Assembly (NCBI GenBank): GCA_963920665.1
Contig: OY987273.1
Location: forward strand, 7,380,501 to 7,444,500
Length of the DNA stretch: 64,000 nt
Source: Straminergon stramineum
Taxonomy: Eukaryota; Streptophyta; Bryopsida; Hypnales; Calliergonaceae
Reading direction: 5' to 3'
Shown: positions 48,050-57,766 of the stretch, piece after piece
How the letters are laid out: each line of letters starts with the position of its first letter
Numbering within the stretch: position 1 is the first letter of the stretch
Made by a program: the position numbers and the translations under genes
Notes under the pieces: model-generated
What the model was told of the DNA's origin: nothing
The model's database searches: none
What the model saw: only the letters and a program-made list of their open reading frames with translations

Positions 48050-48500
48050 TTACCCATCCGCCCACCTCCACAAAGTCAAAAGCACCTCTCTTTCCTACCC
48101 ACCTCTCCCTCATGCCCTCTTCCTTGTTTGCTCATCCACCCGTGCACCCACCTCCACCAAATCAAACACACCTTTTTCTCCCACTTGCCTCTCTTTCTCG
48201 CCCTCCTCCTCGTCCATCAACCACCCACCTCCACCAAATCAGAAACACCTCTTCCTCGCTCCACCTCTCCCTCCTACCTCCTCCCTGTCCGCTATCTGTA
48301 GTATGCCCTTCCATTGTGGTCGAACCTCCACCAAATCAAAAACACCTCTTCCCCATGCCCGCCTCTCCCTCCTGCCCTCCTCCGTGTTTGATGTCCGTAG
48401 TCTATCCATCCGCCTGTCCATTGTGGACTAATCTTCACCAAATAAAAAACACCTCTTTATTGCATCTGCCTCTCCTTTTTGCACGCTTATACATCCGCCT
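48050..48500 (+). repeat. Pyrimidine-rich minisatellite, five units of 75-105 bp
   Basis: Each unit begins CACCTCCACCAAATCA, then AAACACCTCTT, a CTCTCCCTCCTGCCCTCC-like run, and a TCCATC/GTCCGC spacer. The Pro/Ser-rich open frames read from it (48026-48549) follow from its composition. Confidence 0.8.
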
Positions 48501-48584
48501 ATCTACTTGTCTACTTGTCCCACAAGCAAAGGTAGGGACAGACAAGTAGACAACTAGGCAGACACTCACTTTTTTGAATCACTA

Positions 48585-48722
48585 GACTTCTTTTGCAATT
48601 TCCGATTGGAGTTTTTGGAGTTTGGGGCATGTAATATACCATTGGAAAGGTATTTGGAAGACCCTTTCAATGGTATATTATATACCCCCAAACTCCAAAA
48701 CTCCAATCGGAAGTTGCAAGTA
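48585..48722. repeat. Hairpin module 7
   Basis: TTGCAATTTCCGATTGGAG left arm and, inverted right arm, TTGCAACTTCCGATTGGAG; tip CCATTGGAAAGGTATTTGG. The best-preserved module in the window. Confidence 0.85.
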
Positions 48723-49180
48723 CATAGTGACCATCCACGTTGTTGTCCGCCCATCTCCTTGGCAATCGAGAGGGCAAATGGGTGGTCGGGTGGACGAGCA
48801 ATTGGACTTGTGGATGGGGAGGTGGGCGGACTCATCAAGTGGCGGATGGGCTCCCTAATGCATGAACAAGCCGCAAAAATGGTGGATGGTGTTGTAGACG
48901 AGCTCTCAAAATCGTGGACAAGGTTGCAGATGGTGATGCGGATGAGGTCACAAAGGGGTTGGTAGGCGAGCATTGATGCAGTTTGTAGAGAGGGTCGTGA
49001 ACAGCCTCATGGATGAGGTCATGGATGGATTGGCTAGTGGACGACGATGCGGGCTGGGTAAATTATTTATCCTAGAGTAAAAAACAATAATTCCAAATGT
49101 CACAAAACGTCCAAGGGGCGTGGATGTGGACACCAAACATCTGGACGTTGGCGGCTATGTCTAAACATCTTGTCAACCCT

Positions 49181-51790
49181 ACCACATGTGTGCCACCATT
49201 GCCATGCATGCCACAATGCCTTGTCGAATGATTAGCTTCCTTCATAATGACTCAATGGAATGGGGATTCATTTTTTTTGTGTAAAGTTGGCACCTCTAAG
49301 GGCAAATCGGATCCGACTGACCTCTCGAAGGTTCTAGCTCCCACCCCCCTTAAAATGGACCTCTTTTTTCTAGTTTCATTTTTTCAAGGTTTTATGAGTG
49401 ACACTCAAACTGAAATTGAAGACCATCACACGCACTCAAGCAAGGCACCCCCTAGCGCTCAACAATTGGCTCACTCTGGTCCAATCAAAGGACAAAAGAA
49501 TAAGAGAGTACTATGGATCGCAGGGTGGCGTGCCACGACGCCACACGCAATGACTCACTTTCTTTGCCACAACTAAATGGAAAAGGGTCCCACTTTTTGT
49601 GGGTGGTGCTGGCACCCCCGGAAACTTGATTGAATCCGACTAGCCCCTATAGGGGTGCAAACTCTACCCCCCCAAAATGGGCCCTTCATTTTAGTTTCAT
49701 TTTGTCAAGGTTTTATGAGTGACACTCAAATTGAAATTGAAGACCATCATGCACACTCAATCAAGGCACATCCCTAGTCTTCAACACCTAGCTCTCTCTC
49801 ATCCAATTAGAGGACAAAAGAAATGGGTAGCAATGTGCGGCATGAGGTGACGCACCGCACAACGACATAAAGGATAACAACTGGCTACCTTTACGACAAT
49901 TGAATGGAATGGGATCCCACTTTTTGGGTGTGAAGTTGGTTCCTCCAAGGGCCAATCGAATCCAACAGACCTCTAGGGGTTGCCAAATCCACCCCAAAGA
50001 AATGGGCCCCTTTTCATGTTTCGTTCTCTTAAGGTTTTTTAAGCGACTCTCAAATTAAATTGAAGACCATCATGCGCATTCAAGAAAGGCACACACCCAA
50101 CACTCAACACTTGGCTCACTCTGATCCAATTGGGGTACAAAAGAAATGGGGAGCAATGAGGGTTGCAGAGTGGTGTGCCACAACGCACACCGTAACACCA
50201 CCGACAATGTTTCCCTCCTTTCACAACACCGAATAGAATGGAGTCCCGTTTCTTGGAGGTGGAGCTAGTATCCTAAAAAGGCTAGTATGATCCAACTGAC
50301 CCTTGGAGGATGCCAGTTCCACACACACCAAAATGGGCCCCTTTTTTTTTAATTTTGATTTTTTAAGGTTTTCAAAGTAACACTCAAACTAAAACTCAAG
50401 ACCATCATGCCCACTCAAGCAGGGTAGACCCCTAGAACCCATCACTTGGCTATCTCTGATCCAATTGAAGGATAAGAAAAATGGGGAGCAATGTAGGTTG
50501 CGAGGTGGTGTGCCGTGCTACCACCACAAGCCTCGCAACGCCTTATACAACAATTGGCTCTCTTCATGACAACTAAATGGAATGGGGTCTTGTATTTTGG
50601 AGGTGAAGTTGGAACCCAAAGGGCCAATTGGATCCAACTGATCCTTGAAAGGTGCTAGCTCCATCCTCCAAAAATGAACCCTTTTCTGTGTTTTTTTTAT
50701 TTAAGGTTTTTTGGGTGACACTCAAATTGAAACTGAAGACCATCATGCGCATTCAAACAAGGCACACCTCCAATGCTCAACACATGGCTAACTCTAATCC
50801 AATTGGAAGAAAAAAAATGAAAAGCAATATAGGTCATGGGGTGGCGCGCTACGATGCCACGTGCATTGGTTGTCTTTCTCTGCGGCAATTGAATGGAATA
50901 GGGTTCCACTTTTTGGAGTTGAGGCTAGCACCTCCAAGGAGCCAATCCGATCCAACTAATTTGGCAGGGGATGCTAGTTGTACTCCAAGTAATGGACCTC
51001 TTTTTTGAGTCTCATTTTGTCAAGGTTTTATGAGTGACACTAAAATTGAAATTGAAGACCATCATGTACACTCAAGCAAGGCACATCCCCAACACTCAGT
51101 ACTTGGCTCACATTCAACCAATCAAAGGACCAAGAAAATGTGGAGCAATGTGGGTCATGGGGGGGCTTGCCACGATGCCATTGCACGCAACGCGCCACCA
51201 CCCACAATGACTGGCTTCCTTTACAACACTAAATAGAATGAGGTCCCATTTCTTGGGGGAAGAGCTGGTATCCTGAAGGGGCCAGTATGATCCGACTACC
51301 CCCTAGAGGTGCCAACTCGACCCCCTCCAAAATGGACCCTTTTTTAGTTTAGTTTTCTCCAAGTTTTCTAAGTGATAAAAAATAGGGAGCAATATGGGTC
51401 ACGAGGTGGTGTGCCATGATCCCACCACCCACATTGCAATGCCACGCGCAACGATTGGCTTTCTTTGTGGCAACTGAATGGAATGGGGTCCCATTTCTTG
51501 GGGGTAGAGCTGGCAACCCTAAAGGGCAAGTCGACTCATATAGACCCCTAGAGGGTGCCAACTCAACCTCCAAGAAATGGGCCCTTTTTTTTAGTTTCAT
51601 TTTGTCAAGGTTTTGTGAGTGACACTCAAACTCAAATTGAAGACCATCACATGCAGTTAAGCAAGCCAAATCCATTGCACTCAATACCTAGTTGGCTCTA
51701 ATCTAATTAGAGGACAAAAAAATGGGGAGCAATGTAGGTCATGGGTGGTGCGATGCCACACCACACATAATGATTGGCTCCCTTCATGCC
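49181..51790. repeat. ~325-bp satellite, main array of about eight monomers
   Basis: AAGGTT phase points near 49387, 49712, 50033, 50367, 50703, 51023 and 51608, with a truncated monomer around 51350. Average period is about 325-335 bp; monomers differ by many substitutions, so the array is old. Minus-strand frames of 60-110 codons recur in several monomers (WIR.S.VLS, GLQF.FECH) but are broken in others. Confidence 0.85.
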
Positions 51791-53442
51791 AATATATATG
51801 TTTCTCTATTTGTGAATTTTGTTTGAGGCCAACTATTTTGGATAGAGTAAGAGGTAAGAATTTTAAAATGAGTGAGGATTTTATGAAATACAAACCTTAA
51901 AATGGATGGAGTCCTTGTGCATCTACAACATTAGATTCTCTTTGTTTTCTTTGTCTCCAATGCTTGCACTACTTCTTGTCATCCTCATCTCTAGTGCTCT
52001 TTTCTCCTTCTACGCGCACATCATTTCAACACAACTAGTGAGCAAACTCTTTTAATTTGAACTGCAGAAAATCAACTTTGTTGGGAACTATGGCACTGTG
52101 TATGCTCACAAAATTGGAGAGCTTGAGGATGGAGGACCATGACATGTTTTTCCTAGTAGAAGTCAAAGATGGAAGACCCGATGAGTTTAGATAAGGCGGC
52201 TGCAGTTCCCAAATAGGCAAAGCCTAAAATGGTGGCAAGGACCCTTGCTAATTCCAATCCTTATGTTATGAGTTTCAACATGAGAGGAATTCGAGACCAG
52301 TAGTTCTTTAGATGTGGTCCTCTACTCTTTTGTTTCTATTTCTGACTAGAGAAATTTGAATTTTCTTGTCACAAAACCGCCCTATTGAATTAGAACATGT
52401 CATTGAATTCATTGAACTATCCTATGCTCTTGGAAAGTCTAATTTGTGTAAAGCAATGCGCCATGTGTCGTAATCCTAGGGTGCGTAGTGCATGCGACCA
52501 CATGTAGACCTGTGGGGTAGCACATCGGGCACTCCTAAGTTCAGCCTCGCAACCGTGTGTTATTTTGAAATCATTTTTTTTTAGCATACATTTTCGTCCC
52601 TTGGATTACACTTTGCATATTTTTAAAAATCAGTTGGAAAGCATGTGATTCTTAACCAAAAAGATTGTTGGCTACTTTGTTAATGCTATAGCATTTAATT
52701 CTTCACATACAACAGATACCTGTCATAGAGACTATTTTTTGGCCTAGGACTTCAAGATTCTCATCAAGTTCTTTTTGAAAATGAAGTACTTCTATGTAAT
52801 CTTATGTATTCCCAATTGTTCCATTTCACATAACCTAAACCTACATTCATTTTTGAAATATTATTTCTCTATTGTTTAAGAAAAGAAAAGGTACAATCAC
52901 TTAAATTTCAAGTAATGAAATGATACACATAGACGAAATACTTATAGTGGCAATGTGATCCTCTTCTTTATGATTTTGGATGACACTTGATTCCCATGAC
53001 ATGGCATGGCATGCAACAACATTCTTTGTTGTGGTGCCTTCCTCTCCTCCACTACCTCTACCAACAAAAGAAAGGGACTTTCTAAGCTCTCTAGGTGTGG
53101 AGTGAGAAGTCTTTGACACTACCTTCTTCTTGTTCATCTTGGACTACTTTAATGCCTTAAATGATGAAAAATAAAAATTACGACACCTTTTTCTCCTCCT
53201 CACGTCAATGGACACAAGCTTAGTACTAGGTATTTTTACAAGCATAGGGTGAAAGCTATCTACATGAGACCTCCCTCCCCTCTACACAAGCTAAGTGAAA
53301 CCAACCAATTGAAATGGGCTTAGTTAACATGCAATATTGAAACTTATGGGATGGTTCAAGTACTTCTACCTAGGTGTATGACATGGATTGCATAAATTTA
53401 TTTGTGCTCATAGTCATCAAGCACAATAAGTCATCTGGATGG
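51791..53442. other. No gene recognised
   Basis: AT-rich sequence without terminal repeats or tandem structure; a 78-codon minus-strand frame at 52901-53137 has no motif. Confidence 0.4.
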
Positions 53443-53561
53443 CAACTTGTGAGTGTTTTAAACTCCACCCTCTCAATTAAAATGTGCATATAGGTTCGAA
53501 TGGCTTATTAAATCAATTATCTTAGGGTGTTTCCAATTTAAGTTCAATTTGTGCCTTCTAT
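53443..53561 (-). repeat. Inverted duplicate of 44391-44513
   Basis: Minus-strand match to 44391-44513. It ends exactly where family A copy 5 begins. Confidence 0.8.
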
Positions 53562-56500
53562 TGTGAGACGGAAACTTAAAATCTACCAAGTTAGTATAAA
53601 ATAGATCTATTATAGTATATAATTTTTTTAAATTTTCACTAGGCAAATGGAATTAGAATCCTTTTAGCTTAAACATTGCATTAAGGCTAAGAAGATGATT
53701 AATATAATCCGGAAAAAGATCCAAGACAGATTTGGATTCTGGAAATCTAGATAGTGACAGCCTATGTCCTAGGGCTCCGGTCTAGGAATCTAGGGAACCA
53801 ATACAGTAAACAGTCCACTGCTGGGAATGGTCGGTAGGATGACAGGTACTTAACCCCCGCTACTCCCATTTCTCTTCCTTCTTTCTTCCGTAGCAATTTG
53901 CGCTTGTGTAGTTGAGTGAAAGAACGGTGAGTTAACAATAGTTCTAGGAGTTGGGGATTGTACCAAATCCGAACTTAGTTCCGGTTCTCAATGGTGGAGG
54001 GAGGTAGCCGTAAACCTTTAGTTACTACACGAATGGTCTGTTCGACCATTCTGGAGAGACAAAGTGACCGAGCACAGTTAGAAGACGACTTGAGCATAAT
54101 AGGATGTGTTGGCCTATTCCCTAGGCCAAGGACCGTGAAGAATGAGCGGATGATTCAAGAGCTTATTGTAGGAGCTCCAAATCAGTATGAGTTGATAATA
54201 AGAGGTCGACCTTGAACTTGGATGGATGAGGTTTGGGCGAATGTATACAAATTCCCCAAGAAAGGATCCGGGTTAGCCTCTTGCACCGGTAAGTTCACGG
54301 CCGAGAATTTAAGAATGCAGCCCATGCTAAGGAGGGGTATGCCGTTAGTGACTATCTAGATAGGAGGCAGAAAAGAGTCTTAGAATTCTTTATTCTGATC
54401 TTATATCTGAAAAAGCCTACCCATGTTACAGTCAAGGTCGCCAACACCATTTTTGGCGCAATGGATGGTAGACCAATCCACTGGGGGAAGGTCATTATTT
54501 GGAGTAGTGGTCTCCAAACTTGCCGCCCATGTAGGAAAGGCTAAAACCAAACCAATCGGTCCTTACCTATTCTACCTCTACTACTATGCAGAACTTTTGA
54601 GTAATGCAGAGATGGTAGAGTACAACATCGGAACTATGATCTTGCATTATAGCCTCATGGACAAAGTGGAGGCAGAGCAGCCAGGATTCAAAAAGGAAGA
54701 AGAAGAGCGGCTGATCGATCGCAGACAAAGGAAATCCACCGATTTGGCTTCATGAGGGAAACTCCTTGCTCCGGAGAAGGTTCTAGAGAAGCAAGAGGAA
54801 AGAATTTCCAGATTCTTCAAGATTGGATTCAATTGGGTAGTGCAAGTACAAGAGTACTACGAAAACCTAGTAGACCTCCTAGAGGCAATCAACAAAGAAT
54901 TGAAGGTCGAACCGAAAGATATTCTAGACGTGGTGAAGCACCTTCCGAATTCGGAGGAGTAGAGACAGAAGGAGCAAATTGAGAATCTGGAGAAGGAGAA
55001 GAATGACCTCCAATCCAGGTTGAATTAGGCAGAAAGAGAGCTAGCCACATCAAAGCAGAGAGAGAAGGAAGCTCTGTAGCTTGTCAAGAACCTATCCCAT
55101 CTGGTGGATAGACCCTTAGAACTCATCACCAAGGCCTCCCTCGTCTAGAACCAGCTAATTGAAGAAGGACATTTGACTAGATCCAAGGTAGTTAGGATCG
55201 TAGTTGATTTCTCATCATGGATGGAGATAGTGTTGAAGGAGATGCGCCAGCTCTTAGGGTGTATTGATCTGGACCGGGTGATGGACTTTGCTCACTTTCA
55301 GGAAATTCCTTTCGACACGAAAACTTCAGTAAAACTAACTTCATCACTTTCGCTTCCACCAAGACCAGAAGTTCTTAGGGAGACTCTCCGACATTCAACA
55401 AAGCCCTTTTCAAGTCAACTAGAGAAGACCATCCAGGAGAGCGTGAAGACAATTTGAGAGCCCGTTAAGCAGCTAAACATAGCACAGGAGTTGGCGCCAC
55501 CAGAAGTTACAGTCTCACCGCCTATTCCAACTACCCGACTTCTTGAGAAGGAAACCCGTCAGACACCTAGACTGCTTATCTGAAGCGAGTTGGTGGATCG
55601 GATGGGAGGCTTGAAGAATCCGGCCCGGACTCATCTAAAAAGCTTCGAGCATATGCAGTAGCCTCAACCAAGGAAAGAGAAGACAACTATTGTGTTGGAT
55701 GAGACATCTCCAGGAGAAGAAGAGGATGAGAGGGAGATCACTCAGATGGAGAAATTTGAAGAAGAGGAGTACCAAACCGGATTGGAAGAGGAGGAGGACA
55801 TGGAAGAGGAAGACTCACCTCCAGAGATCCGAAAGATCCAAATCCAGGCAACAATGAGGACAACTCCAGTGAAAGCTACTCCGAAGGCATCCATCTAGGC
55901 ACCAGCAAGTCAAGGCGGAAGCAGTCAAAAGAAGGCACAAAAGGCGAAGTAGTTAGGATTTAGTTAGTTAGGATTTGAATTTTGAATCTAAACTGGGTTT
56001 CCAAGTGTAGGCCCGGGTTCCGAATTTGTAGGATCTAACTTTCCGGGTTTCTCAAGAGGTTTGTGATTGGTCATTTGGATTTCCGGGTGGCTTTTTGGCC
56101 TTTTTGATTTGGGGTTTTCCAATTTTTAAGGGAGGGTAGACTTGTTGTCCTCTCATTCCATCCTAGCGCTTATAGTTGGTATCCTGTTATCCTTTCTTTA
56201 ATTTGAGCTACCAAGTGGACATTTAGGAATTGATTTGTCGTATATCCAGCTTTTCTATATTTGTCGGTGAGAGCGTTGAAGTGTAAGAGAGAGGAGGAGG
56301 AAAGGAGGAATCTGGATTTGAGGTGACTAGATCTGATTTGGGAGGGAATGTTTGTGACATAGTTTAGGCTTGTGAATATAGTCTTGTGCATGGTGCCTTT
56401 AAAACACTACAACGGAAATCCATCAAGGAATGGTGTGGGTGCGAGTCCGGAATACCAAGGAGGATTCCGTGTGGAGATAAGCAACTACTAGTGGAAAAAT

Positions 56501-57056
56501 CCCCATCCTACTCTCCAAAAGGTCTACCAAACCCTAGGATTAGTCTAGTGAATGACTAACAATCTCCCATTGGTTCCGATTTCTGTTGATTTGTCATTGT
56601 ACTGGAAAAGACTTGTTTCAGCTCTGAGTGACTTGCCTTCTGGATTTGCCATCTGGGAAGTTGTGAGAGTGTTTCTTGGTCTGATCTAGTGCAACATTTG
56701 GTCTAAATAACTGTTGTGTAGTTTAGAGAGAGAAGAGAGTGCAAGGAATACGAGTGATGAGTCCCTACCCCTTTATCTGATCAAAGGCAGACCCTTTGAG
56801 GGTAAAATAGGGGCATCAAAACCAATGTGTGTGTGAAAAGAGATAGATCCGGATTCCGGAAAGGAGTGGATTCAGATTGGAATCCAGAAAGGTAGAGATA
56901 AAGAAGAGAGAAAGGAAGTGAAAAGAGTGCTTAAGTCGGTAATACGAATAATCTCAACTTGGAGCAACAGTCTAGAATCCCTTGGGACGATATTTTGAGT
57001 CATTTTACGACATTTTGGTGTTGTAAGGGTACTTACGCTCCACTCCACATACAACA
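53562..57056 (+). mobile_element. Family A element, copy 5 (full length)
   Basis: 3,495 bp, starting TGTGAGACGGAAAC and ending CCACATACAACA, so TG...CA. The flanks TCTAT and TCATA do not form a clear 5-bp duplication. It is closest to copy 3 through the whole length, including the ORF and the 3' text 'gagagcgttgaagtgtaag' and 'cttgggaygatattttga'. Confidence 0.85.
53991..55952 (+). pseudogene. Family A ORF, copy 5 (decayed)
   Basis: Starts ATGGTGGAGGGAGGTAGCC and ends with GSSQKKAQKAK before TAG. It retains CAA codons where copy 3 has stops (around 54841 and 54847), making it useful for rebuilding the family history, yet it has its own TGA/TAG stops, for example after RGRP at 54213 and after TIQESVKTI at 55455. 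The layout is as for the copy at 21756: conserved N-terminal region, YLFYLYYYAELLS, acidic run, coiled-coil region, IVVDFSSWMEIVLKEMRQLL, acidic tail. Not functional; product unknown. Confidence 0.7.
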
Positions 57057-57294
57057 TCATATTCAATATTTTGAGACCTAAGGACCCTCTCAAAATAATA
57101 TTACCTATGTGACACCCAAAACTCACATTTTATTTCCATTAGATTCAACTTGATGAATATCAAATTTTCTAATTAAGACAAGAGCAATTTCCATTAAAAT
57201 GATAGTTGTGCAATTTTGAGGGTTTTTTTGTAGTTTTAATTTGTTGTAGAGATAGTGCTCTGATTCATACAAGTAAAGATTGTGCCCTTTAATG

Positions 57295-57480
57295 GACACC
57301 AAGTCATGAGCTGAACGATTGGTTGTAAGAGGCTATTTATCTTCTTCAAGTGGTCTGAGTTCAATTCTCGTTGAATTCGTATGAGCGGTTGAAAAAATAC
57401 GTGACTTGGTGCTGCTAAGTGAGCTTTGCAGGCAGGAAAGTTGCAATAACCAACCAGACCTCTATCTGAAATCGTGACAA
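57295..57480 (+). mobile_element. Possible SINE (tRNA-type promoter boxes)
   Basis: GAGTTCAATTCTC (57358-57370) resembles the RNA polymerase III B box of plant SINEs, and TGAGCTGAACGATTGG about 50 bp before it is an acceptable A box. ACCAAGTCA at the start and TGACTTGGT at about 57405 form a 9-bp inverted pair. No second copy is in the window, so this rests on the boxes alone. Confidence 0.35.
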
Positions 57481-57766
57481 GTGCTTAACACATTAACGAA
57501 ATAAAAAGTGGTTGTATCCACTACTCAATTTTTTCCAATCACTTTTTAATTCTAGATGCAATTTCTTCAATCACTAAGAAAATACAATACCAAGAATTAT
57601 AAAGAAAAGAACACACAAAAATTTAATAGTCATTGTATTAAAAATATATAGAAGTACACTAGTACTATAGAACAAAACTAGTATCCAAAGAGTACATGAA
57701 AATATTCAATACACAATATTATAAGTTCAAAAACTATAAGAAATAAGTGAATCCAATTGAAACATA

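Larger units (their letters stand above)
45534..49180. mobile_element. Non-autonomous hAT-like element II, 3,647 bp
   Basis: Left end CTAAGGTTGTCAA, right end inverted AGGGTTGACAAG. It is flanked by a perfect 8-bp duplication ACCACATG (45526-45533, 49181-49188), and the satellite reads across the empty site. It shares with element I the AAGGTTG termini, the GTCCG-type subterminal words, the hairpin modules and, at 46370-46510, a stretch laid out like the internal arm of element I. It carries a cytosine-rich minisatellite at 48.05-48.5 kb. There is no transposase. Confidence 0.8.

Noticed and set aside
48026..48549. Pro/Ser-rich ORFs of 91 and 145 codons
   Set aside because: They translate the C-rich minisatellite in two overlapping frames, and no promoter or conserved frame is visible.
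36171..51684. Recurring minus-strand frames in the satellite (WIR.S.VLS...GLQF.FECH) as a tandem gene family
   Set aside because: The frames recur because monomers share ancestry; several monomers break the frame with stops or indels, there is no consistent start codon, and the period is that of a satellite.
52450..52570. GC-richer stretch as a 5S rRNA or tRNA gene
   Set aside because: No A, C or B box order and no cloverleaf pairing could be found.
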